Source of the DNA: Folioceros fuciformis
Lineage: Eukaryota; Anthocerotophyta; Anthocerotopsida; Anthocerotales
Reading direction: 5' to 3'
DNA: 21,834 nucleotides
Assembly (NCBI GenBank): GCA_049999805.1
Contig: JBNGIO010005396.1
Location: forward strand, 1-21,834
The notes under the pieces were generated by a model. The model had not been told where the DNA came from. It was given only the letters and a program-made list of their open reading frames with translations, and searched no databases. This document shows, piece by piece, positions 1 through 9,742 of the stretch. A program made the position numbers and the translations under genes. The stretch's first letter is position 1, and each line of letters opens with the position of its first letter.

Positions 1-273
1 CGTTATAGATCTTTCTATTTTTTTATCATAAAATTATTTATAAATATAAATTTTAGATCAAAGATAATTTTCATCTATGAAATGAGCAACTCATTATTTT
101 ATCCTCTAAATTAAAAAATTTATATCTTATATTATGAAAAAACATATTTAATTTCTAAAATTATGAGTATAGGGGTTGAACACAAGACTTCTTCTCTCTA
201 TTCTACCTAGTTGTAAAAATAAAAAATAAATTTAACTAAAAGCAGTGCATAGCAGATTCTAATAAAAAACTTG

Positions 274-345
274 TTAAGTTCAAGTGATCCATAGAAGACT
301 CGAACACAAATCTTGTTCGCAGGCTCCCAAGCATATCACTTCAAT
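274..345 (-). repeat. possible tRNA-derived SINE relic (Pol III box A/B-like)
   Basis: On the minus strand there is a box B-like element, TGTTCGAGTCT, close to the consensus GGTTCRANNCC. About 40 nt upstream is a box A-like TTAATTGAAGTGAT. This order and spacing fit an internal Pol III promoter of the tRNA-derived plant SINE type. A second box B-like string, GTTCAACCCC, is present on the same strand near 170-180 without a clear box A. No target-site duplication or tail was delimited, so this may be chance resemblance. Confidence 0.3.
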
Positions 346-1013
346 TAATCAATCCAAAAAACTAATATGAGATTAAAAAAAATTGTATAGAATAGAAAGA
401 AGTGTCATTGTGTTGAACACATACGTACATTTGAACTAGAGAGACTAAATTTAAAGAATTTATGAGAAAGGCAAGGCCAAAATGAGAAAGAATGTCAAAG
501 GCTTATGAAGAATCCAACTAAGATTGTCAATAGTCAAGGAGTTCAAAGAGGCATATGTTAGACTAAGTGAGCTTAGGGGCATGAAAGGAGAAAAGAATGG
601 TGCAGAGAAAAACTAGCATACTCAAAGAGAAGAGCGTGATGGGCATGGATGTGCACATAAACATGCTAAAAAAAAGGAATTGGGAATCGGATTCAATATG
701 AAGGGAACAAAGCTTGTAGAGACGAGCCTCCCAAGGAGGTGCAAGATGAAGCTATGGTCAGTCTCAATATAAAGATGATGAGAGCTAACTTCTGCAGCTC
801 TTGATTTAGGATCAACTATGCAAGATCAACTTTTGATCAGGTGTTTTGAATCGCACCAGCAACTTTTGTGACTAGAATTAAATTCCTCCTGGGCTTGGTC
901 CATCATTTTTCTCCCTTTATACGTAGTCACAGGGTTGCCATTGACAAATCCAATTCTTATCTAGCTCGTTTCCCCATAAGCAAGGGTAGTGCATGACCAC
1001 ATAGAATGTTATT

Positions 1014-1086
1014 CATAGTATCATGTTCTGGATGTCAATCAAGTGTGATTCATAATATATGTTCTTGATGTCAATCAAGTGTGATT
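1014..1086. repeat. two-copy tandem duplication, about 37 bp unit
   Basis: A 37-bp unit at 1014-1050 is followed directly by a 36-bp near-copy at 1051-1086. Both end in the identical GATGTCAATCAAGTGTGATT and differ by a few substitutions and one indel near the middle. It looks like a local slippage or unequal-exchange duplication in non-coding DNA. Confidence 0.8.
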
Positions 1087-1302
1087 TTTTTCCATGTAGG
1101 ATTGCAAAGTGATGAACACTAACGCATTGTTAAGAAAAAGGTTACCACTGAGTGTAGGTTTCTCTTTCCGGGTGCAATGCCGTTTTGAGGACAACAACAA
1201 GTGTGGATCTAGCAACTTCTTTGGTCCTAGTAGTACATAGACCTTTGTTATTTCACATTAGGACATCCTAGAGGTGGTAGATAGTTATGGGAGTGATATT
1301 CC

Positions 1303-1405
1303 AAAGGGCTAGTTCCTCTTTTGGCCTTCGGCCTCTCTTAGTATTGCTCCTTCTCATCTTTGGGGTAGATGGGATTGCCCACTTTTTTTTTTTTTAATAA
1401 AATAT
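1303..1405 (+). repeat. dispersed hairpin repeat, copy A
   Basis: This is a copy of a family recognisable four to five times in the window, always on the plus strand. The shared order is an AAGGGGCTAG-like start, a TTTTGGnCTTnGG block, a pyrimidine-rich stretch, TTTGGRGKAGATGGGA, a short loop, a CCCAT arm, and then a T-rich or AATAA-type tail. In this copy the right arm is partly eroded (GATGGGATTGCCCAC) and the tail is a T run followed by AATAAAATAT. The element class is not resolved. Confidence 0.6.
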
Positions 1406-2168
1406 ATCACTTTTAATATTTGATACGTAAATTATAATGTATGCAAGTTTTAAATATCAAGTTAATGATCTATAGAGAGAAAAAATGCCAAGGGGCTTTT
1501 TGTCTCTCTACATATAGTTATGGGGTTGCCATTGTCAACACATGATCATATTTAAAATATCGTTCCATGGGAGCATTGTAACTCATGATATAGTTTGGGA
1601 TGTTATGTTCTCAATGGCTAGAAAATGTGAGTAGAAAATGTGAGTTTTAGTGAGTGTCCGTATGTTTTGTGCAACAAGGTTTTACTTAGACTCAACCTTT
1701 TTTTTACAAGGAGGCAACTACAAGAGGGCAACATATTTGTGTCATTAATATGGTTGTCACAGATCCCATTAGAAATTCGATTTGTGAGCACATCATTGTC
1801 AACCCCCCTTAATGGGCGGCCGAGGATTGTGTAAGTAGTAAAGTGTGCAAGTATTCTCCCCCGCAAGACGATCTTGTTTTCATCCCCTTGCTCTTGAGAC
1901 CCATGGAGCCATGAGGGCGGTCTTTTCAATGTTCAGCAAAGAGTGCGTAATGGTGTATTATAGTCATAGCAATGGGGTTCTTCTCTTTCCTCAATGGTGG
2001 TCTTCTATTCCTTAATGGTGGCCTTAGTGTATCCATTGTTTTGCAAAGAGCATTGGCCAATGTGGTCTTTGGAATAGCAACAAGTGAAGGTTAAGTGGCT
2101 TATTCGGCACCAGGGGTTGGTACACAATGATATTTTGGTAGTAGTAGGTAGATTTTAGAATGACATTC

Positions 2169-2270
2169 TAAGGGGCTAGTGCCCTTTTGGTCTTTGGACC
2201 TGTTCGAGTTGTTCTCCTCAACTTTGGAGGAGATGGGAGTTCCCATCTCTTTTTCAATATTAGAAAATAA
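2169..2270 (+). repeat. dispersed hairpin repeat, copy B
   Basis: This is the best preserved internal copy. It reads AAGGGGCTAGTGCCC, then CTTTGGACCTGTTCGAG, then a perfect 7-bp inverted repeat GATGGGA-GT-TCCCATC at 2232-2247, followed by TCTTTTTCAATATT. Its last 60 bp closely match the copy at the right edge of the window. The A-rich sequence after the conserved end is compatible with a retroposon tail. Confidence 0.65.
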
Positions 2271-2593
2271 CTACTTTCAATTCACGATCCCCTCTAGAAG
2301 CATCTAGAGTACTTCTTCAAGTATAAATCACATGAAGTGTTTATTATTTTATTAGTCTGATAATAATTCTAGAAAGAGATGAAGATTTTTATTGAAAACA
2401 AGCTTCTAAGCCAAGGTGACTAGTTTACCCTATTATTATCTACCAAATCTTTTCCATTGTATTATAATGGGTGTTAGCTAATGCCATCCATGTATACAAT
2501 GATGATAATGGCAAGGGAGCTAGCATTGGCTAGTCTTGTGGTAGGTAGAGCCTTCCTTGTGGACCATGATATCCTAGATGTTTCGAGTAGCCT

Positions 2594-2755
2594 TAAGGGG
2601 CTAGCTTCGGTGGCCCAATTTGGTTTGTCTCACATCTTCCAAGGTAGATGGGTTTCCCATGTGGCTTTCCTCCTCTAAAGTAAACGAGGATTATTTGCCA
2701 TAAACATCTTTTAGGGTAGATGCATTTCCCATTTTGTTTTTCTCAAATAAAAGAG
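2594..2755 (+). repeat. dispersed hairpin repeat, copy C plus degraded partial copy
   Basis: The AAGGGGCTAG start is followed by a GGTAGATGGGTTTCCCAT hairpin (ATGGG-TTT-CCCAT at 2648-2660). A second, more degraded unit lies at about 2703-2755, with AGGGTAGATGCATTTCCCAT and a T-rich then AAATAAAA tail. The body between the conserved blocks has diverged more than in copy B. Confidence 0.5.
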
Positions 2756-3228
2756 TATTGTCTTAAACTACCATAAAGTTACCCACAATCCCAAAATGTC
2801 ATAAGGAAAGACATACTTGTTCTCCTAAAGCTAAGTTCTTCTCCTAGGAACTAAGCTATGCGAAGTTCTCGTGTCTAAAAACTAAGCTAAGATTGGCTGG
2901 TGGGCTTATAGTTTTGTCTATAAAAAGAGAGCAATGGAGACTTTATTAAAAAAAAAAAACAAGATGGAAAAACGCATCCACTCACAAAAAGGAAAAACAA
3001 TCCCAAAACAACCGAACTAAAGAGACCAGCCCCAAAGACACCTTGTATAATAAAGCTACCAAAGTCACTCAACATATGATCATTCGTAGTGTCCATGCTT
3101 GAGGCTGCTTCATCACGGCAGAGATGCTTGTCGACCTTGCGGCAAGGGAAAGGGAAGCGTTGCAAGGATGGGCAGCGACGGAAGAACTCAATCATTCCCA
3201 CAACATGCGATATATTTAATTTATCTGA

Positions 3229-4587
3229 TTATAACAAAGTTTTCACAACATTCCCGGCTCCATCGACTCGTTGTTTCTTCTTAGGCCTCTCCACCAAGAG
3301 CTGAAACCCAATATCGGTCTCCTTCAAAATCCGATTGACGTATTGTTCATTTTCATCATCTTGACAGCGCTGAAGCATTCCCGAAATTTTGCTTGCCATG
3401 GCCACGTTCTCTGCTACCAATTTGGCAAAAGACGCAGAATCGAGAAGTCTCGATTGGTCTTGAGATCTGCTAAGCCCAGCTAGCAACGCTGCCTTGACAA
3501 AGGGGAGATTCCGCTGCTCGGCTTCTTTGAACAAGAAGATCGCCGCCTGACATGCCACTTCGCTATCATGTGCGCTGTAGGAAGGGAATACTAGCGGCCA
3601 CGGCGGATCCTTGGCCCAGTATATGTGCTTCATGCACAGGGGCTTCAGCTCGAGCACGCCATACTTGATAGCAGCCTCAAGCAACAGGTGCGGCGACCTG
3701 TGCAGCACATCCTCCTCCTTCACCTCCGCAGTATGAAGAAAGTGGATGAAATTTTGCATGACATCCCCTGGGAGCGGACCGAAGTCCAACTCCTCTACAT
3801 CCTCTCCTTGGAAAGCTAGGAGCTCCCTATACACAGATGATCTGCTCTCCTGCAGCACATGCACACGATCGGGAAGGGCCTCAACGGAACCTACTCCAAC
3901 ACTAGCTCAAGAGCAAATCCCCACTAAACAGATCAATTTATCAAAAGCCATCAATTTTCATACCAGAACAAATCTATTAATCCAGCCCACGGTCTCATCC
4001 CCGGCTCTCAACAACACATATCCCGCCGAAGCCGAAGGAACCCGATCCGTCTCCCATTTCCGCAGAAAACCGAGCTGAACCTTGAACTCCTGCATCCGTA
4101 TCTCCGCATCCCGCTTGAACTTCTGCAATTCGGAAATCTGGAGCTCCGCTTCGCGCACCCTCATCTGGCTCAGAAACAACTGGTTTTCTAAATCAGTAAC
4201 CTGCTTGTCATGCTGCTGCCTCTGCCTCTTGAGGAGCACCTTCTCGACAGTTGGGGACTTCCCTCGGCACTCGTTGCAGGAGATGGCGCCTTTGCCATCG
4301 GCCAGGCTCACCGTCTTCCCGCACCCTTCGCACGCGAACAATGATACACACTGCGTAGAGGCTCCTGGAGCCTGCCCCTCCGATTCGCGTGCTTCCCACC
4401 CCGCCCGCGCGAAAGGCGTGTCCATGGAACGTAACTGGCATCCCAAACTGGAAGCGTGACCCGGGGCGATCGCTGCCTCCCTCTCCTCCATACCCGATTC
4501 TACGACCGACTGGCTCGAAAAAGGCTTGCCGCCAAGGTAGCCGCTGTCCTGCATCATTACTTTACAGAATAACTTCCCCTGACACAT
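3229..4587 (-). CDS. zinc-ribbon / coiled-coil / BTB domain protein, two exons
   Basis: Exon 1 is 4587-3964, a 114-nt intron follows at 3963-3850 (CTG|GTATGA ... CTGCAG|GAG, phase 0), and exon 2 is 3849-3229, giving 414 residues. A C-x2-C-x14-C-x2-C cluster (CEGCGK ... SCNEC) at about residues 87-107 looks like a small zinc ribbon. A Lys/Gln/Glu-rich coiled coil of about 70 residues follows. Splicing restores a BTB core across the junction, WINRFVL|ESRSSVYRELL, followed by FIHFLHTAEV and helices through YGVLELKPLCMKHI. The C-terminus has a basic PKKKQRV stretch, a possible nuclear signal. BTB proteins commonly dimerise and act as substrate adaptors for CUL3 ubiquitin ligases; that role is inferred here. 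From memory, the order resembles some small Arabidopsis BTB proteins such as At4g08455. The start could instead be the Met-Met pair at codons 11-12. Confidence 0.8.
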
Positions 4588-6529
4588 GCGCCGCCTAACG
4601 TAAAAATGTGTCGCGAATTAAGTTAGACCTGTCACCTACCCGCTAGCGTTTAATACCCGTTGCTCTTCTTTTTTCTGAACATTTCCCACGACACGCGGTG
4701 CCTCCAAATTCGGAATTGCAACCGCCTTGCATATAAGTGGATGTCCTGGCCCGCGCCTCCCCTCGCCCTATTGAGCAACCCCACCCCACACCGCCTGGGC
4801 AATCAAACTTTTGATTTTCGAAATATATTTTTCTAAGTCACAAGCCATGCCAAATGCGAGCATCGTCGTCGTCTTCGGAAGACTTGACAACCAAGAAACC
4901 CACACAACTTGGGAAGGATTCTCCCCAAAGGTACAGCCAGGCCAGACCGGCCCGGCCCGGCCCCGCCCGTCCGCATCCTTATCACGACCTACTCTATGCA
5001 ATGCTACAATATCACATCTCAGAAGTGACATCGCAGGCTTGCATGACCTGGTCAGATTCGTGTGAGCCTGATTGCGAGACTGCTGCCGCCTACTACTACA
5101 AACATACGTACTTCAAAACAAATGCAGTATGTACAGTATGCAAACAGCCCCAAGGGGGGTTTCGGGTGGCGGTAATCTCGGCCCCCAACTCTCCAGGGGT
5201 CTGCCTCCGGGAGACACAAAAACACGGTGACAGCACGAGAAAACAGAAACATGATGAATGACAACGGGAAGAAGCGGAAACACACACACACACAACCCTA
5301 TGCCGATGCCGTACCTATCGAGAAAAGGCGGGATATCGCGTTCTGTCTCGAGGGAGACGAGATATGAAAGGTAGCAGGGTTAGCAAATACATGTATTGAC
5401 AGGAACACACAATATCCTTCGTGGGCTACCTCCGGCGGGAATGTGAACTAATAACCATGGGCTTCTAGAAGCTGCTACTAGATGCTGCTAGCAGAGAACG
5501 TTGTCCATGCCAACCATTTAAGGAACCTGGTGGGCAGTGGCCAACTGATACAGGTCCACGAAGTGCAAGCTAAAAATCCTGGTATACAAATACCCAGCAT
5601 TAAAAATTGGTGGCGGGGATACCCTTCTCCATCGTGTCCAACCAACTTGAGCAACTTGAACATTAGTTAAAAGCATCGGAGTCTCTTCTGATCTTCACAC
5701 CCAGTATCCCCTCAGAAGTCAATACATTGTAAAGTAGTCTGGCAACTTCCATAGCTGATAAGGAGGGGGCATCTAAATCACTTACACTTAGCCTTCGATC
5801 CCCATAGCTCAGCTCATCTCAGACTCATTACTCGGTCCTGGTCTCTCAGGTTAACAAAGTGCTCCATTAATAAGAGGGATTCCACCTACAACTCTACGCT
5901 GATAGTACACGACAACAATCTAGAGGTTGAAAAGAAAATTTGTTTCCCTGAGAATAAACCATAAGAAGGCCAGAAAGCCAAAAGACACGTCCTCCGACCC
6001 TCGAAAGAGGGACAGAGAGAGAGGAAATGCTTAGGACTTTAAAGGACACGGCAGCCACTGGGTTTGTCGGAACCAAAGTCACAAGGGCATGAACCTGGAC
6101 TTGGCTGTCCCTTCGTACCTAACAAAAGCCCTTGCATATCCTTACCTGTTTCAAACCGTCAGCAGCTCCTCAAGCAGCAATAGGTATGATCGAAATTGAG
6201 CTTCGTAGAAAAGCATTGGTTGACGTCTCTCTTCCTTCAGCTCAACGGTCCGGGAAGAACAGGAGCGCCATCCAGAAGACAAGCACAGCAACGCTCTACA
6301 CAGCTTGCCACTTATTGTATAGCAGAAGTTATGCATCTCTCCTCCCTCACACATTACCGATGATGGCCTGCAACTTCGATATATTTGGGACATGGGCGTG
6401 TGATAACTCTGTCTAAAAAGAGTATAGACCAATCCTCCACAGTCCTGTAGCATTGTGTGTGCTTGGCACCTTCTCGTACTCAGCGAGCTCCCTCCTGACA
6501 AAGGCTCAAAGTAGCCCATCTCACCTGGT
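4588..6529. other. intergenic and probable UTR sequence, no coding gene recognised
   Basis: Open frames here are short and match nothing I recognise. The left part should contain the promoter and 5' UTR of the minus-strand BTB gene; it includes a GC-rich CCGGCCCGGCCCGGCCCC tract around 4950-4965. A (CA)n microsatellite sits at 5281-5293. The right part, up to about 6529, is most simply the long 3' UTR of the minus-strand kinase. No RNA gene was identified. Confidence 0.5.
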
Positions 6530-6666
6530 CTGTACATGCACCCTTAAAAAAAAGAAAAAAAGAAAAAGCTTACTCCTGCACCGGACAAGCAACCCCAGCA
6601 AGCGAATCAGAGCCTGAACGAAGTCTCAAACAATGAGAGAGTGAGCAAACACGATGCATTCATTAC
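6530..6666 (-). other. candidate 3' UTR intron of the kinase gene
   Basis: Twelve nucleotides after the kinase stop codon, the minus strand has a strong donor, AACAG|GTAATG. At the other end a long pyrimidine tract (TTTTTCTTTTTTTCTTTTTTTTTAAG interrupted form) leads to the acceptor TGTACAG|ACCAG. The 137-nt length fits the other introns in the window. Splice signals alone support it. Confidence 0.4.
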
Positions 6667-6677
6667 CTGTTGTATAA

Positions 6678-7840
6678 CTACCGTCGAGGTGACTGCTCCG
6701 CATACGTGGCTAACTGAGACCCGCCATTGGCAGCCCTGCCAGCGCTATTCCTCATGGGGGAGTGGTGACTAGTGTGGTAACGATAGTGGTGATGGGTGCC
6801 ACCTCCGTTCAGTTGATGTTGATTCCCAACCCCGTTATGATGATGTCCTCCAACCCCATTCACATGGTGGTGCACGAACCCGTTTCCATTGACAGCAGGC
6901 CCGGGAGACTGGCGGTGGCGGTGCTGATGCTGATGCTCAGACGAGCCACTGGACGACGCCTGTTGGTGTCCATGGTGGATGGCCAAATCATGCTTCATCT
7001 CCTGGATGGGCTTCAACATCTCCACAACCTCGTTCATGGTGGGCCTGGCCTTGGGGTCTAGACTGAGACATCGCTGGGCCAAAGCTGCAGCCTTCTGGGC
7101 CCCCTTCACCGAGTACTGCCCCTCCAACCGAGGATCCACCAGTTTGATGAGCTTCCGCTTCTCCGTCTTCAGGTAAGGCCTGGCCCACTCCACCAGGTTG
7201 TGCTCCCCCGTGGGTCTGTTCCGGTCGATGGACAGCCGGCCGGTGATCATCTCCAGCAGCACCACCCCGAAGGAGTAGACATCGCTCATGGGCGTCAGGT
7301 GCCCCGTCATGACATACTCGGGAGCAGCATAGCCGTGGGTGCCCATAACCCTGGTGGAGACATGCGTCCTGTCCCCATCCGGCCCGTCCTTAGCCAACCC
7401 AAAGTCCGAAAGCTTGCTGGTGTAGTCGGAGTCGAGGAGGATGTTGGAGGTCTTGAAGTCCCGGTATATGACCTGCTTCCTCTCGGGCGTGCTGGTGTGC
7501 AGGAATGCGACCCCCTGGGCCGCCCCGAGCGCAATTTTCATCCTGGTGAGCCATGGCAAGGGGGGCGTGGAGCCCTTCTTCCGGAACAGATGGTTCTCCA
7601 AGCTCCCCCGGGGCATGAATTCGTACACCAGCAGCCTGTGGTCCTGCTCCGAGCAGTAGCCGATGAGCTTCACGAGGTTGGGATGGTGCAGCTGCCCCAG
7701 AATGTCCACCTCCGCCAGCCACTCGCTGTGGCCCTGGAGCCCGTCCTGATTGAGCTGCTTCACGGCCACGGTGAGGCCCGTGCCCGGCCGCACGGCCATG
7801 GTGCCATGCTCGTCAATCCAGCCCTTGAACACGCCTCCGA
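6678..7840 (-). CDS. receptor-like cytoplasmic kinase, RLCK VII/PBL type, 5' end lost in gap
   Basis: The visible part is 386 uninterrupted codons ending at the stop at 6678-6680. The frame opens at GGVFKGW, just after the glycine-rich loop, whose start lies in the gap. Seen in order: VAVKQL (ATP-binding Lys), [17 protein letters not shown], the catalytic loop [19 protein letters not shown], the activation segment [33 protein letters not shown] and [15 protein letters not shown] is typical of plant RLCK VII (BIK1/PBL) kinases, which relay signals from plasma-membrane receptors and are often membrane-anchored by N-terminal acylation; the N-terminus is not visible to test this. The last 100 residues form a low-complexity tail with 20 histidines. 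No intron interrupts the visible part, although many family members have several. All catalytic motifs visible are intact. Confidence 0.93.
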
Positions 7841-7940
7841 NNNNNNNNNNNNNNNNNNNNNNNNNNNNNNNNNNNNNNNNNNNNNNNNNNNNNNNNNNNN
7901 NNNNNNNNNNNNNNNNNNNNNNNNNNNNNNNNNNNNNNNN
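7841..7940. other. assembly gap (100 N)
   Basis: There are exactly 100 N characters, a common convention for a gap of unknown size. The gap removes the kinase start codon, its N-terminal segment and most of the glycine-rich loop. Reading frames that appear to run across it are meaningless because the true length is unknown. Confidence 0.98.
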
Positions 7941-8051
7941 TCTTCTACCTCCGGCTCCTCCCACCACTGCCCAACAAGCTCACCCACAATAGGCGGCCCA
8001 ACCCACCAAGAAAGAAGGGTGCTAGCAATTGGGCGAGCTGAGCGAGGCGGA

Positions 8052-8069
8052 TCAAGAGATCGCTGCCAT
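8052..8069 (-). other. possible upstream mini-ORF in the kinase leader
   Basis: A start codon in excellent context (ACCATGG) opens a five-codon frame, MAAIS, closed by TGA. It lies in the presumed 5' leader, upstream of the gap on the minus strand. It may be a regulatory uORF, or the leader may be arranged differently once the gap is filled. Confidence 0.25.
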
Positions 8070-9742
8070 GGTTCCCACACCCCCGAGCAGGAGCAGGACC
8101 TGGAGCTGGGGCCGGAGAAGAAGCTGCCCACCTTCCTACTACTTGCTTACCACGACTGTCACTCCACTCGCTCAGCAAGCAACAGCACACGGAGCCAAGG
8201 AAGGCCAGGCAAGCACGAGGAAACCTAAAGCCGAGCCTTGCCTTGCCTTTATCAAAACTCTTATCCTGCCTACCTTAACCTTCCTTCCCGACAACCTCAA
8301 TAGCATCAATTACCTCGCAGCTTTGCTCGTCTCCCTCTAAGTCCACATTTCCTCCGACAATCTACACCTAAATCGATCCATCCTCCATCCAACATCGTCT
8401 CTAAAATGTATGACCGCGTGGCATAGGACTCCAAAAATTCCGCCGTATACACCGAACATTCTCTGCTTTTTCGTTCTGTGATGTGGCACTACCAAAGAGG
8501 CACATACATACTTGGTTCATGTGTGGTACACGGTAATCGGGACCAATCAAAGCTTTCAACATCGCCATAAAACGTGTCTGGACGGCTCTCATGCGACCAG
8601 AGACCAGATAGCATGTGCCTAAAAAAAGTTGTGATAGGTTCTCATACCTTAATCCCATACATACAGCACACACACTACTTCTTCGTACGGGAAGAACATC
8701 CCGCACACAATGGGTGTCCGGAAGAGCTTGCTCATGGAAGTAATATATGGGTGGCTTGGTTTTCGTCCAACTTGGATCATGGAGCAATGTAAGATATAGG
8801 TAGGTTGGTTTTGGATTGAGACTTTCATCACTTATCTTTGATCACCTTTCTATCCTTTCCTACAACACATTATAAATTCTCTCTACTTTCACTCTTTCAA
8901 AGGAACAAGATGTGCAGGAGCATCTTGACTAACCACCAATTTTAAGTCCTACAAGTTATGGTGAGTGAAGACCACCTTAGTGATTAGAGTGGTTGATTCC
9001 GAGACTAACAATGAAGGATGGGGAGAGCATATTTACAATTGAAGTAAACAATACTAATGCATGGAGGAGTGAAGAAGATTGAATTTGCTGATTGTAAGCT
9101 CTAAAAAGGTGTTGTGGGGGAAGACCACCTCAGTAATTGAAGTAGTAGATGGTTAGGCCCATGCATTTCATGATTTGCATGTATGTTATGTGATGTGGCC
9201 AAGAAGATGTTTGTTCGCAGAGACCCACCTTTTTCATTGTCTTTATGTTTATATATATATAAATTAAATTCGATCATATGACATCTATGCTGCTGTTCAC
9301 ACGCGACAGGCCAAACATAGCTTGTGGATGAGATAGATCCCAAATTTAACTCCAGATCAAAGTTATTGAACTGCAATACAGTGAAGTTTCATCCCCAATC
9401 CAGTGGCCATACATAGACTTCTTCATACATATATATAGCAAGATTAGAAAGTCCCATACACAACACGGGTGGGGAACATTTCAATGGAGGGCCCCAGGCA
9501 AAGGAGATTAGACCTGTGATTGTCCAGGTTGAATCAATTTATTTATATACAAGACTGAATATAAAATTCCTAGGTCGTGAGGGAGGAAGTCGGTCCACGG
9601 GCTACTGTTACCGACTAGATTCTTATGCACTGGTCTTCGGCTACGAGGACAGCTTGTATTGTTGCAGGTGGCAGCGCGATCACAGAAGAAAATGTTTGGT
9701 AAGAAGGGTTTCCAAATTCCAATAGAATGGCCAGTCCTGCTC
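8070..9742. other. intergenic region between ribokinase and kinase genes
   Basis: No gene is recognised. The left end is GC-richer, with purine/pyrimidine asymmetry fitting the kinase leader and promoter; the middle is AT-rich. Two related blocks sharing GAAGACCACCTyAGTrATTrrAG occur at about 8961-8990 and 9114-9144 in the same direction. The right end, near 9742, should hold the ribokinase 3' UTR. Open frames of up to 128 codons have no recognisable domain and biased composition. Confidence 0.5.

Larger units (their letters stand above)
1..3228. other. AT-rich gene-free flank with repeat relics
   Basis: No open frame here is long enough, or similar enough to any family I know, to call a gene. 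The stretch is AT-rich and carries degenerate repeats: the hairpin-bearing repeat copies, a tandem duplication and a SINE-like relic listed separately. The last few hundred bases, including a 12-A run at 2948-2959, lie just past the stop codon of the minus-strand BTB gene and probably contain its 3' UTR and polyadenylation region. The composition contrasts with the GC-richer coding block that begins near 3229, as expected at the edge of a gene island. Confidence 0.6.

Noticed and set aside
1014-1086. CRISPR-like array
   Set aside because: Two directly abutting copies with no spacers in a plant nuclear context are a simple tandem duplication.
7200-8228. Plus-strand 342-codon open frame across the gap
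   Set aside because: It is antisense to the kinase, runs through unknown bases, and exists because of GC-rich codon bias on the coding strand.
8401-8787. 128-codon minus-strand frame as a gene
   Set aside because: It has no domain, no coding-like neighbours and Cys/Arg/Met-rich composition typical of random reading in non-coding DNA.
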